Position numbers and translations under genes: made by a program. A stretch of DNA of 64,000 bases from Actinophytocola oryzae (GTDB lineage: Bacteria; Actinomycetota; Actinomycetes; Mycobacteriales; Pseudonocardiaceae), in NCBI RefSeq assembly GCF_004364325.1, contig NZ_SOCP01000008.1, positions 1-64,000 of the forward strand, given 5' to 3'. The notes beneath the pieces were generated by a model. That model worked only from the letters and a program-made list of their open reading frames with translations, made no database searches and was not told the DNA's origin. The first letter of the stretch is position 1. The number at the start of each line of letters is the position of its first letter. Below, one piece after another: positions 24,001 to 26,107 of this stretch.

Positions 24001-24989
24001 CCACGAAGAACGTCATCCAGGCGCGGCGGGACGCCGAGGGCAATATCACGGCCACACTCGAACCGGCGCCGTGGGAGCTGGTGCGCAGTGAGGGCCAGGC
24101 CCCACCGGTGTTCGTGTTCCTCACCACGCACGGCGGCCGGCTCGTGCGGCGCGAGGGCGGGGCCTGGCGACCGATGATGCCGGAGGACGTGGCCTCCATG
24201 CTCGTCACCAGCATGGAACAGCGAGGCGGACTGCGGGACGGCGACGTGCGTGGGCAGCTGGTCGTGCTGACCAGGAACACCGGGTCGGACGCACCCGGGA
24301 TCGCCGCCGCCCGGGCGCGGACCGCCGAGGTGGTCGAGTTCATGGGCGCGATGACCGGCGGTCCGTGGCCCGGGTTCCACCTGGTCACCAACCGGCCCCA
24401 CGTGGCGTCGCTCGGCGTCGTCGACGACGGGCTGACGGGAACGGTGACGGCGGTCTGGGACGACCGTTTCGTCGAGCACGGCGAGCTGACCGTGGAGGAC
24501 GTGGCGGTACTCGCGTCCGGGCTCGTGGTCACGTTCCCGACCAGCACGCCGATGCAGCGCGAACTGGACCTGTTCGTCGACAGCGGTGCGGAGGGGCTCG
24601 CCGGTTCGGCGGGGTTGGCCGGTGTGGTCCGCCCGGTCGTGCTCGTGTTCGACGCGCGGGCCGGCGAGTTCGTCCGCGTGGCGTCGGTGCCTCGCGGGCT
24701 GGTCACCGAGCTGCGCGGCGGCAAGGCGGGGGAGATGCTCCTGCGTTCCGGGGTGTTCCGGCGGTTGCTCGGTGGGGGCGAGCGCGACGTCGTCGTGCTG
24801 GCGCAGGACGCCGGGGCCCGCCCGAGCCACGGGGGAGTCGGCTTCGACCTGGCCGCGGCGCTGCGGGAGGCCGGCTTCCACAACAACGTGTACGCCCTCG
24901 TGAGCGACGCGCTGATCAGCGACGGCCGGCTCGCGCCCGGTGCCCGCTTCCAGCTCGTGTCCACGCCCCGGTCGGCCGAGGTGGAGTGA
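1..24989 (+). CDS. Giant modular polymorphic-toxin-like protein, T7SS-type N-terminus (5' partial)
   Basis: The frame is already open at the window edge (first full codon at base 3) and runs about 8330 codons without a stop. By alignment to the paralogue at 54927, about 118 N-terminal residues (the WXG100-like part) are missing. Order by nucleotide: hydrophobic and amphipathic helices like the CpnT N-terminal region (1-700); LSVGD repeats and Gly/Ser/Pro linker (740-2270); single-Cys domain (2287-2610); Ser/Thr/Gly-rich beta region (2860-7440); second single-Cys domain (7790-8110); Rossmann-like duplicated domain (8450-9290); papain-like triad (9933-10631); HTH-like repeats (11460-12110, 14800-15480, 22040-23770); zincin site (12738); protein glutaminase (13600-14010); coiled coil (16270-16870); second beta region (16900-21600); second copy of the duplicated domain (23930-24970). 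It resembles the giant actinobacterial proteins I know as 'lonely Cys domain' proteins. Export and toxicity are inferred; no secretion genes are in the window. Confidence 0.85.
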   Translation, partial: IAELLASLFGAFFIPGVVAVFRLGIGVALRQLMMRLASFSFRAVALRLATREGLAHLGAAGVQAGRQLAVDVAKYAAAGAAFMGGLDIAIDGIQNTMHTAGGQRLREGVDWNAFFMSSVLGALGGAFWGVGRSIGRGVDIMSRDFRAAVGNEVGALAGPEMRGLVGRLAGGFADLGYTGMQIGIGGAAANQAINVAQEPLAGALSRLFPPKDGASAESGAAMPLAAATDGALSLMSRAQGARVSTPNLSVGDLSLGDLSIGDLSIGGIDGTTDGKAAGGATDTKTAGGAVTAGKTTDGAVTAGKTTDGAVTAGSTDGAVTDGETTGGKPVDVDTASVSDSATVVGDDVSIASDSTGLSGATLVNGTAGTTAQPTSVGVAFTQADATPALESTPTATTNPTGDTASTTPSAPATTPGAAGPSATAPSMDTSPGVAAPAPADYFGEQAPSGPTGITQPGATATPAPASVPGTGSVPAAGSGSGSGSLPATSSLPATASGSATTSGSVGGPGSVGGSGSVGGPGSVGGPGSVGGSGSVGGPGSVGGPGPVTGAGSAAGSGPTGTGLSSGTAPAVTSSGPSSAAAVGASAPATPQNPTTQNPISSGGTPRSGPPATSSGDAAPTSGQSPQSPQTPSPAAARMPGRPGDATNPSADSAPAAARSSAQPPTPPSSPPQNAGQPSRQTDTLPVSQPDATGNGTPRTHSDTADTPSHRDHRDHRDGHQNPGQQDGPLLAPSVDLVSDGGTPAPIGPAPGHAAARTTRPVAVPVAAGVFLAGPLDAHLVGPVSRIQAKPGIFSVIFRAAEHGGTAVTVQDIATAARANGWNGRDPVELVACDTGDLAALTDAVGAELGVPIDFYAGLVWLGPGTVAGGVTGGELVWTDGRPSIVSGGRWSRRAPEDGTVSPSPVDRDTHTPATDLGLAEPVHLAPPPPRAIVPPPNPAAETLAHQARVTRPTLVDVPGLTPDFAAVRTMITNLLAQRLRRHAPPADWVRTQFPDENFGDFGDTLDGLTAQTPHFDIEVSVVGIGVPSHETASLGDRSSAHESAPDLTSAVDAAERSPARANFLTVPVGPVGDVHFEPFGVGSEMRGSQSVTSESRRSAELTADQRPTVNSQHDVQYRAVITPRHSSILRRHHSDVPVTADVVVPGLTLAWHGATAAVPTTHRRRRSSALSFDSSRNTNAVNRARDWAALDEVRKAIKHVEFPGIGRAATQLRNKLQLDEKAWEESGLGEWFDDLAAEHGGDVVTYRLARKTFQYRGRPHEVIVGRVEHPSASQRLGRPRTPSHVTSGTAEISHKRSVSGSTTRSAGSSQAWGGEFSVTFGQRIATALGFGLSVSGSYGRTAESESSHSAGVHHEQQTRSTGEVDDIPGEIHLQISVAEPDQAAAKDSFRYQFIRHPESATSFVADLPVRVVAALPGEMDSDPESGSGASTGGRGPSGMRVEEVPHNVWGQWRLTPATEQYFVDRLVRSLVVKGAVRTADIHDVEQRLREFLRDNAKALHGGDRLRFSLSGERDLFLSGTMVADQGKYVTGAPNKQLSGLLAVSESRRTSVVGKRSRSAGFSASGDAGVASLSGSAEASANRSRESSVSRNVGHENQFETEGGSHLYRYPMKLDARLGLGFDDLEPPFEWRGEKLDPASEAPAEPAYQPGLAGRVQIAVPERRGIGVDLGPASTMVETGWLPASQPTTPMREGRLPAEYEIDSLKPIDSLASTATRMLVLPAATGTRSRMVDIGKRVFLGRASAPLGGGNPGDRGRESSRMALDTWSSWPSRQARFGLAGTVSDRLWLESHNDGGIAKIGGRDLFGSVGLTTVLGNARIVDRDDAHTFPSTTRTTIELDRPEERSKGVTLTHSVSAPLGPVTGGVEATVGVRRDHSVGEKDNDEVTTTHSRVERGYLVEFDVRHQLDTSVHGSDTGPLGGEHPGAETRETRYREVPQAVKVWVTASDLPTIGELTAHDVDRNLHPDDRRAYEAVRAGTPLPAPPDATTPPTGAGHGVGGVDPGTPDTVRDLVRLIEERLRDFVSKYIPHPKTAAKYTRLNDTEMLGDLATRLALNFDIEMTDMLNGGLVALANRPVDSGKLEELVIVSARLLDDAQYRGRDREYSFRSELRTSTTKTASSSTALSGGVTGSGSKSIPIPKFFGSEMISEAVAPQAGLEGERSSGRQRETVTGPTTIYEWKGEAERHGFGIEVTVQVHPYMRSGAYRRNVPGLRTDPLTGWFTGTPFTLPEAVRTTVGSIFRATGRPLDEVDNSWRESRKLDGAEPGVPKDATIRAWPFDAPKLQEALIGLAHGLSARRAYHLLVATRASWLSQHFDGPLSAAGYTVQVGSRSISSVNVSFDLGRRVIVRQITGATLTHLSTTADETTTSVEKSGTLSASAVADPAASVLGIPGYEREFGSERATSPGGPRTTERRTDRVFLVQAELRPRLTVQHRDGTTTTPYEWHPKEAGDPPKAWLRVDEAGLAALGLPVPKPAPTITVPSASPSRPGAPRSGSAHRGRRGSLTPSARPPVSPSTLSPSLSPTLAPPQSAMAPVRPRAQTPGPARQSTAPAATAIRPARSSPGLATAGPASPAGAAAAGVAAGVPARAAATSDVFTPVRIPVGVFLRGNESDEFAAAVALLPRRPGEVGIVFRNGTHGGPRPTGPEMLDAAKSAGWNGKDAIRLYVCEPGNLASLADRLAKETGVTVFRPIDLAWIGMDGPGPAVRIGPAATTDDGRLVVPMRPSADVDATGAGWATHTPDGQPPTPSTYTTEVPPTAPARLGLSNPEHLGPDAPGPRAVDTTGRHGDALARVAGRGGDGLRTVAGPDGELVAAPWAGGAPPLFILTEVENGAFTVGGASMTPDELAQWIVDSGQVPDGDPRPGNVVFTQDLDGDPGTAEELTRALVDRLGALTGGTWPGLHQVGEHAPLVSDGTPDGPVTFATSGEPFEAHFPLGIDDVVVMAGGFVVAFPADERAWQELDAFVSDGSAGLTGTAGLEGVGDRIVVLFDGAGETARVALPSGRTVELSGREAGEILLQAALMRETLADRKRSLVVVTRGAGSAAGGLGAGVRAALRAEGFDNDVYAGHASVESGTLRLADGARVEPVLAAPGDARGQDHDVPAARGPGEGIAGDYHRVMDGVAGLTLSTVELASWAAELGELAGTGVVERRDLPAGVGDQLSVIGRGLATLTDPGAREQLRGLVNDAVLIASHVPTRPSGRTRAEWQSIQPITPDRLVQVLDDIASYLERGANPFTAPRSMVRGIDFPVDAPLPVRLAVLGLVNLSQRGRSDLLDAPLFPALLANPAALVESMYAVSGHEEQRFITTCKPTVIDVALRARVPSVAALLTIGHRAASWFEHSLQRTPPTARAVRDRPLGRTYEQVLQDRVARTRSTMDGLTARALELAASGRQDPAAWRAITDQWARSMQKLGTTDLNQPPVAVLTPRVVRGSSLGSELLAPQLHLDRPGRRKHGGTELYSASLRDELAAEPDGRPFGSADRETLHQPPVPLADRLDTARAREEFWARMASGAGDRLRMPGHVVYAQAIRVEGRPVFSVNDPGNGRRSLLTPDEFVAWARKNKVGGAPSLFGEPDTAPAGGSTTFDPRPGRPGTEPMHAVDRGGQPMALRPAVTESGRVLLSQVDSAVSVAIAPAPPGGRPASDASLDAMAAWAYERLHAVGGGRREGLLAAAEQIVVRYQGLPHSRQLVGDLTAVVALQLWERGFPAAESSARELAGRFGTFAEDGPPASKRPRLDNGADVLPPIRQVFPQFDVMLPPLRAGAGAEFDGVLPSISALLPGPHPAMPPQRPQAAEPAADDVAPTARANTIPPAPPLPELVSFEPRFDGDSLKLYLGLTSRGMPAGGLPAGVRPNLAIEGVSFARNGAGVFIDPVGREWVRAWVVAMGRKVDWSKKRYYASSKVAELSGDLVSQRQVSTWWNEAGLTTDVRAAFTVPMRPLPAAVRDFRLRFDGDSLKLFLSDDPLPEGLPEDTQKNYGTPPGMSFAQSARGVFVDPEAKHWVRTWAQGLVAAGRDGERVARSTGFVSKSVVNQWASEAPPTVSGTSSSRSSSPAMRSEASEFGDGGVATPPSVLDDETWRHSDASTAEWFAPADEPLRPADWEGLRAGAEVRTVDTELADPLLTGTARPGRLPRLRHLIRYDVRRMEVTPGRFVREYTVRLRLDGSRVSATDRVAVELDVKAGLDAMVNRGFRLPDGDQLHMRVDFVGRGEPAHADITLLPADDPRRTDQTRWSLRDPGRRLAHEIPHFAGLVDEYVQGTRVFLANENRGRVVDDDGPMGRLISSASTIKPRHAWAIERTMVSQLGDVRGWHPVAAPTALPDLTGNDRAGSASDDFVPVSDVPYAQRLATLLEGGDTPVDFREVLTILRQSNARRDGEQLRDAYEQSQGHSLADALTAAQEAGRLTETQVDRVNEETGHIPPRSLDGADFPPPPRTGGLPGTRPADTVAVQSFADVLRDWMDAGAERDALELLRTLDREPRRVWAVEDAYRLLTTDQHGVGRSLGEDLAAALPGEREYVEHLFAQPIPDEGVRQEWTDPSPVEWDAALEWFQAVSRMTFDYRFGQVPVPHGFASDHCYMRAHLVALKLIQLGTQPRKIFIGSNEPPLSTSWNLPDTTRIDLPFAYHVASMVFVQREGGPEWMVFDPTLSDRPLTEDEWIGMLGSSPVRQRIVGPIDSVLDALRIVSAVPGAVRDGVLREKTVVVTSPRALELTTTNLLPRGPGQPALAAGVGSVRTLDEQYGRQVDAGLAHDSAVLWLQEVGGEIFRLISGFLDGLRREALPLVERDVVELVREAVAVSVGIERVGDMLEYSPTLEALLRDTLPNRFADLGREDLSDASSDDSDFVGLPPTTDGSAPGGEVPLASLTAWVGGAVARLTGGWVTEVDPALVQQIHVSLGENAAHHDVAGLVDVIARTALPHAAAAVGYSWSTGLSFARDAQAGLADPVTQRWLVGKFGRFDTEGRMFTASRLAELIGLPGVVSAADVSRWWTEVGVSPDLQERFEAAAALTHDFLSWQPRQPGEKLDQLFPSDTTRSRRSLWTTSWLVVQALRTDATTGEPLLTAEIGRYLGLNENTVSKRLSALGLGVAVRRRIAGSMRTPHPDFLAYRPSPEHPTVESFASSRNFGIDLTRDINGHVVDPEARYWVTSWQQAANVAGPPTRRVDKRPRPTGPPAPPVSTSSAPPGRPSFGDVVSAAVRLSGARVTALDPVMIEEASATLWEVTQGLVRGAAAELIASTILADLGVPVVRQGGGPAGGAPARFADTRFWAAVSTWVGSVRDGAVSVPEAWLWPPARDAAAWVAESARLSEGRLAGVEPAVRAELLADAASIVTRQHRTPLVIEGRGGVGAAWLRPLIDDVETLVAHQLLDSGPFAAAALSSRLADALGTRRPADASAAEPLDVTGQRQQAGESSVPTGPPLDPRRIEQEAADARDRVAVALGQARMAQRHTATELELLARSVREAYGAVVGTGEALELASQRFEDAEKYWSALREPDKFGKEAGTDLDAADAVVEATGADLIAAQSSYTAARTAYDRAVEAESRATRALATATAATEQIAAHLATANTATAAVAGAGTRAGEHRDTVLAAENAANLRRDEARSAVDTAKQAREDAKEAARQGGIERGLAQLSVLPPGAEVRIETLGPLDALAAAVADLTGLPEDSVAAQLAGLGPEGLAQAVNSGSLQVTTPNGPVDIAVTADLHRPADTTTAPPHGRPTASARATSREVSVPRASTTSSSLPLRIPLLFVTPLDALSLLGRPMVFAGGMTRRTQRFESATVSGARTTTYRSIVPATMVLTASRPGLEPLVAPVEAGLRLPGITRTGVAMPNPVPVEAFPLLRSGVVTVPPSFEPTLGRSEPVTSALRTVLLTHDENPVRVTVDGEATTITPTAQPSITLFGTTEVEHAHFAGHGSAWSTARGSDASFGAGFFAGTKRWFAGLFSDFGSWATEAATLATERSTGHGFWDTELVYRVERPARLGGATGVHDTVRSTVTLTVADARRLGLPLPAHLTGSQDVNPNNPKVYWFGKDAIRSVDTNKVVPVLSYGLGRAGAAAVAAKFGTPDSARDAMYNAIHGTEAVTWQEGGRTHHLEFHAELSAPATTVPSSLTEMGAEDRAADQFRRTLDPRRGARAGAGGANVVTGTDNPNANPYRGGPSTSGGAPRAAVTGTWESGHVNKSGYTGKDGRSSKSYGGLRDFSGTVEFTLGHRSTPTPNWAQRFFLGGRQLFGAKAKDRLHGPSAADIDRVLAGEPAGQQGLRTATVSGAVEVSTTADKLRWATQPLPDSAMTAGIYLGTPPPAPEAVGRGAFGDYANVEHVWVTPNTTEGLYIALAKRVEAAEGSQAAPGPSTRVPPKGSGSWSSWGQDRLVETRTVDARTTTNVYDYKHSELTRPGTTSADAVRNFVGQAGSRGTASQGISGRGSRSGRMLAPGRLTDFNGELTARVDYSAPRLLDVSPDSSLKRTQLGEHVTGTTKATAVGVEGEVSLGYSSRREGAVGSAVRAVFGGGWRGGRNKTADLTSGAKQAFKYRGPTALVVLDARYTYEADLNLRNVVKTLPFAPLPVTVDQPNGVLVELPVQHAIALFTSAGVPVPADLAGALPDPVTPVADPARTLLPEDGGYASFGDTTVVDATLRSPLTEVGNALTTLGVTSNKWRAEVLNQVDEMLNGPNGHVWLKDVLVGDQGHGGVISVPDPGVLLQDVVDIRVTARPADREPPEPPVPPVIPVKQSNDNYVTVSTQDRKNTTWSAAVAVEAGVHGRKDTAPSKEPDQDGGPGQPRATPGTWSLGATPQIFGGARSRRTDVILPGGGTEKVSTHVDTDKVGRTGHEVDYELTITRRRAPMPMLDTPLLGVPRHVDLDRTAVPPVILAGAVVLQSPSASASPPLTGPETPPTVTVLTTRPPRNQPMFEETGGWRVESIGASTASAVHDAVYAQLSSQRLPTGPIGQDQLRAAAGTPSEYTRPGGNAEYVAHAMTKGSSLHAASNAVFTGDRYSSANVVGAKHTLYDSLFDLTVTADFDPGSFRLVRALPEGTEMNLSHELEDVRPEGTVTTSASSFGPSVPFFVGETVGAHGPGPTSITSGPPAGETIGNDAATGVVTKPDTGGSGAHGVDYTGRSYLFLANADFYTEVTRHGSNWTQSAAASVRGALGGPDPHSVVRIGSRDDLLVRVWEQEALDRGLITEADVAAHAEERPPAVPAATKRADLADTANQPIPLRDLAVWVDGAAAKLSGGAVRSVDRAAVERVHTALGADAARLGTVELADLIAHSVLSRADVPIARPGLPGGAPNGPRPGRAAPDESGDPGPSTGRPRYSAPPEHLDEPPLPTDPDEPMPLPALDPTSVALRDLSRWRPGAPDDTWIRYASGDFAAPDRMSFARDANGVLLDADATEAVRSWVVGAFGAMDEDRGLYTAATVAALVGLPAMVGAETVSQWWSEAGIPATVQQAFSEAAEIPFEYLSFDGRFEGDSLATYLGLTNHQVPPGVAPNIAPPPGADFGRVRFNDGLAGRLVTSWAIVKGVQYDRTRKRLHHGGSVARLSGLVTTKAVSTWWRRSGLTLQVRELLAGPYPVREAPGEFLAFRPRGEGDTLEFFVSPRDERNVATLTNLVVPGDLGFARDSAGDLSDPEALHWVRSWVIAAAAADGYDAATLARMTGMVREPTVHQWLIEAGLASDADSVEFGRRVIQHAAAAVGELRDYEPRFEGDSLRVYLGLSDRPLPAGVPRNVAVPAGMSFARDNHGHFVDSSAEQLVRSLATLYSVRFNKATKRLYSSSDVAAAIGFASNPTVLKWWRQSGLTQRVRELVAGPYPVREAPEEFLAFRPRGDGDTLMFYVSPRDERNAASWTNLELPADISFARDAKGDFKDPEGLHWVRSWALRRVAEGESHRSVARMAGTFPSDVPQRGGLTATLVGTWARAERGRPVTHPSSDGPVTAVEPDSVMDAGPAMEPAAAVPPSEDVRSVLDGGGRPTFFSLDYGDGFTRTLHGLTSAGDLATKNVIQARRDAEGNITATLEPAPWELVRSEGQAPPVFVFLTTHGGRLVRREGGAWRPMMPEDVASMLVTSMEQRGGLRDGDVRGQLVVLTRNTGSDAPGIAAARARTAEVVEFMGAMTGGPWPGFHLVTNRPHVASLGVVDDGLTGTVTAVWDDRFVEHGELTVEDVAVLASGLVVTFPTSTPMQRELDLFVDSGAEGLAGSAGLAGVVRPVVLVFDARAGEFVRVASVPRGLVTELRGGKAGEMLLRSGVFRRLLGGGERDVVVLAQDAGARPSHGGVGFDLAAALREAGFHNNVYALVSDALISDGRLAPGARFQLVSTPRSAEVE
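748..965 (+). repeat. Short tandem repeats in giant-gene linker (LSxGD and DGAVTAGKTT units)
   Basis: About 748-800 encodes four LS(V/L/I)GD-type units, and the paralogous giant has the same kind of block near 55980-56060. About 868-965 repeats a roughly 30-base unit around GATGGTGCCGTCACGG, encoding DGAVTAGKTT-like repeats. These look like flexible or short beta-solenoid linkers that expand and contract by slippage. Confidence 0.8.
1506..1655 (+). repeat. 18-base tandem repeat encoding GSVGGP/GSVGGS
   Basis: Eight or so near-perfect copies of GGTTCTGTCGGTGGGCCG, with ATCG replacing GCCG in some copies, encode a Gly-Ser-Pro-Val linker in the giant protein. Identity between adjacent copies at silent positions points to recent slippage expansion. 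Confidence 0.9.
2287..2610 (+). other. Embedded single-Cys ('lonely Cys'-like) domain 1
   Basis: Within the giant protein, a GVFLAG start is followed by GWNGRDPVELVACDTGDLAAL and a hydrophobic LVWLG end. The conserved Cys is at base 2496. The same pattern (WNG-x-D, one Cys in CxTGDLA or CxPGNLA, PxDLxWxG) recurs at 7790 and in the second giant at 56900. It matches my memory of the 'lonely Cys' domain; that assignment is not verified. Function unknown. Confidence 0.6.
7790..8110 (+). other. Embedded single-Cys ('lonely Cys'-like) domain 2
   Basis: The segment starts PVGVFLRGNESDEF and contains GWNGKDAIRLYVCEPGNLA with the conserved Cys at base 8007, ending FRPIDLAWIGMDG. It is closer to the domain in the second giant (56900-57200) than to copy 1 in this gene, so copy 2 looks like the start of a second fused module. 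Confidence 0.6.
8450..9290 (+). other. Duplicated Rossmann-like domain, internal copy 1
   Basis: Pieces such as GTWPGLHQV, GGFVVAFPADE, GSAGLTGTAGLEGV and IVVLFD recur with the same order and spacing at the protein C-terminus (24360-24660: GPWPGFHLV, SGLVVTFPTST, GAEGLAGSAGLAGV, VVLVFD). Both copies end in a NDVYA or NNVYA strand. The two copies bracket the enzyme and repeat section. No catalytic motif is recognised. Confidence 0.6.
9900..10690 (+). other. Embedded candidate papain-like (C39-like) cysteine protease domain
   Basis: A Cys in FITTCKPTVIDVAL (base 9933) at a helix start, a His in MPGHVVYAQAI (base 10572) and an Asn-Asp in FSVNDPGNG (bases 10626-10631) resemble the Cys...His...Asn/Asp layout of papain-like peptidases, where His begins a strand and the acid sits in a DP-x-G turn. 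The Cys-to-His distance (213 residues) is much longer than usual, so the domain either has a large insertion or is a different fold. Substrate unknown. Confidence 0.4.
11460..12126 (+). repeat. HTH-like protein repeats R1-R2 in giant gene
   Basis: Each unit is about 110 residues: F-x-P/L-R-F-(D/E)-G-D-S-L, then SFAR-x-x-x-G-x-F-x-D, then WVR-(A/T)-W, then a helix-turn-helix-like VAELSG...VSTWWNEAGL. R1 spans about 11461-11806 and R2 about 11833-12126. Further copies lie at 14800-15480 and 22040-23770. Confidence 0.7.
12300..12960 (+). other. Embedded zincin-type metallopeptidase-like domain
   Basis: The segment contains HEIPHFAGLVDEY at 12738-12776. It fits HExxHxxGxxD, the zinc-binding signature in which two His and a downstream Asp bind zinc and Glu is the catalytic base, as in snapalysin-type zincins. 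The region before it is beta-rich and has no other recognised motif. Activity is inferred from the motif alone. Confidence 0.5.
13600..14010 (+). other. Embedded protein-glutaminase (deamidase) domain
   Basis: The block reads DHCYMRAH with Cys at base 13737, a KIFIGSNEP strand, YHVASMVFV with His at base 13884, and WMVFDPTLS with Asp at base 13941. Order and spacing (C to H 49 residues, H to D 19) fit the Cys-His-Asp protein glutaminase family of Chryseobacterium (about 41 and 20 in that enzyme, from memory). Such domains deamidate protein-bound glutamine and recur as bacterial effectors. The target is unknown. Confidence 0.7.
14590..16170 (+). repeat. HTH-like repeats R3-R5 and alternating helical repeat in giant gene
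   Basis: R3 (about 14800-15010), R4 (15043-15290) and partial R5 (15316-15480) belong to the family at 11460. They are bordered by a second helical unit of about 60 residues with pattern W-V-x-G-A-V-A-x-L-(S/T)-G-x-x-V-x-x-(V/L)-D, seen at 14592 and 15586, again at 21666, and in weaker form at 10943 and 15890. Confidence 0.55.
16270..16870 (+). other. Embedded long Ala/Glu/Arg-rich coiled coil
   Basis: About 200 residues rich in Ala, Glu, Arg and Thr, with few prolines or glycines, show heptad-like hydrophobic spacing (for example TELELLARSVREAYGAVV and LRRDEARSAVDTAKQA). It separates the first effector-like half of the giant from the second beta-rich region, and could act as a stalk or dimerisation element. 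Confidence 0.65.
22040..23770 (+). repeat. HTH-like protein repeats R6-R10 with a 720-base tandem duplication
   Basis: Five consecutive units start near 22040, 22380, 22746, 23100 and 23466. Units R7-R8 and R9-R10 form a duplicated pair with an offset of exactly 720 bases: the DNA from 22671 to about 22840 is nearly identical to 23391 to about 23560. This indicates recent duplication of a two-unit block. Confidence 0.8.
23930..24970 (+). other. C-terminal copy of the duplicated Rossmann-like domain
   Basis: This is the counterpart of 8450-9290. It starts FFSLDYGDGFTRTLHGLTS, has VFVFLTTHGGRLV, GPWPGFHLVTNRPH and the paired strands LVVTFP and VVLVFDAR, and ends AGFHNNVYAL just before the stop. 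Its C-terminal place would suit a structural cap or the variable effector end of a polymorphic protein. No known fold was assigned. Confidence 0.55.
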
Positions 24990-25014
24990 ACGTGAAGCGC
25001 TGACGGCCAGACTC
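24983..25014 (+). promoter_or_regulatory. Shared element, site 1 (upstream of the immunity candidate)
   Basis: TGGAG (24983), five bases, GTGAAG (24993), ten bases, CAGACT (25009-25014). The element overlaps the stop codon of the giant gene and lies 26 bases before the ATG at 25041. Spacing is identical at the three other sites (26070, 44363, 61806). Confidence 0.7.
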
Positions 25015-25040
25015 CCGGTGTGGTCCAACCTGGAGGAACG

Positions 25041-26069
25041 ATGACCGAGCCGTCTGCCGCCGTGGCACTGCACGACACGTTGCTGCGGGTCGCCGGCTGG
25101 GTGCCGGACGACCTGCTGACCGACGCCAGGGCACGACTGGCACGCGGCGCCGGCGGTGAGGTGGCGCGGATCCTGGCGTTCGCGGGCACGCGGACGACAC
25201 TGCCGCTGACCGACGACGACATGGATCTCCTCGGCGACCTCCTGACCGGGGACGGCGCCGACGAGCGGCTGCTGGACGCCGTCGAGCTGGCCGCCGAGGA
25301 ACCAGTGCTGCTGTGGCGGTTCACCGCGAAGGCGCCGGAGCACGCGGGCGACGAGGTCGATGGCGACCTGCTGGCGGCGGTGGCCGGTGAGCCGGGCGTG
25401 CTGGGCCTGTGGCGGGCCTGGCGGTGGCCCGCGGACAACGCCCCGTACCCGCCGCCACGCGCGGTCCACGTGGTGGAGGCGGACCCCACCCAGCTCGCCG
25501 AGGGTGGCCTGCCGGGGCTGACCGCCAGGTTGCAGAGCCTGTTGAGCGTGGCGGGGGAGCAGTTCCCTCAGGTCGAGGTCGTCGCCACCGTCAGTGATCC
25601 GCCGTGGTACCAGCGCATGGCCCGGGCGGTCGGCACTCTCCTCTGGTCCGTGCGGCCGGACGTGGAGCCGGTCGTCGCGAGGGTCTTCGACATGTCCGAC
25701 CCGGAGCTGGGACCCCGGTTCGCCCCCGACCACCCGAGGATGACCGACGAGTCCGAACGCGAGCGGGTGCTGTGGTACCTGCGGTCGGGCACCGAGCTGC
25801 TGGTGACCCTCGCGACCATGCCGGACGTCGCCGACCCCGCGAGGGGTTCCGTCGTGCCGATGACGTTCCGCACCGACGGCCGCTGGATCTGGCCGGACGC
25901 GGTCACCTACTACCTCGAGGAACACCGCCTCACCCCGGATCCGGACCTGGTGGCGCACATCCGGACGACGGACGGGCCGCCCCCTGGCCTCGACACGGTG
26001 GCACTCCAGCGTGCCATGGCGGTGCTGACCCAGCCGCTGGATGACGAGCGGATCCAGCCGACCGCGTAA
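25041..26069 (+). CDS. Hypothetical protein, candidate immunity or partner of the giant
   Basis: A 342-residue, acidic, soluble protein with no signal peptide or membrane segment. I do not recognise a named family with certainty. The C-terminal half has a MTFRTDGRWIWPDAVTYYLEEH stretch that I associate with small actinobacterial proteins near WXG100-type genes. The ATG at 25041 has TGGAGG five to ten bases upstream; an in-frame GTG at 25020 lacks this. The gene starts 51 bases after the giant gene and has its own copy of the shared element, so it can be expressed without the giant, as expected for an immunity gene. Immunity is inferred from position only. Confidence 0.7.
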   Translation: MTEPSAAVALHDTLLRVAGWVPDDLLTDARARLARGAGGEVARILAFAGTRTTLPLTDDDMDLLGDLLTGDGADERLLDAVELAAEEPVLLWRFTAKAPEHAGDEVDGDLLAAVAGEPGVLGLWRAWRWPADNAPYPPPRAVHVVEADPTQLAEGGLPGLTARLQSLLSVAGEQFPQVEVVATVSDPPWYQRMARAVGTLLWSVRPDVEPVVARVFDMSDPELGPRFAPDHPRMTDESERERVLWYLRSGTELLVTLATMPDVADPARGSVVPMTFRTDGRWIWPDAVTYYLEEHRLTPDPDLVAHIRTTDGPPPGLDTVALQRAMAVLTQPLDDERIQPTA

Positions 26070-26101
26070 TGGAGCGGCCGTGAAGTGGCGCCGCTCATGC
26101 T
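26070..26101 (+). promoter_or_regulatory. Shared element, site 2 (upstream of luxR-type gene 1)
   Basis: TGGAG (26070), five bases, GTGAAG (26080), ten bases, CATGCT (26096-26101). The GTG start at 26108 is only six bases further on. If CATGCT acts as a -10-like box, the mRNA would be leaderless or nearly so. Site 4 at 61806 has the same geometry. Confidence 0.7.
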
Positions 26102-26107
26102 GGGAGG

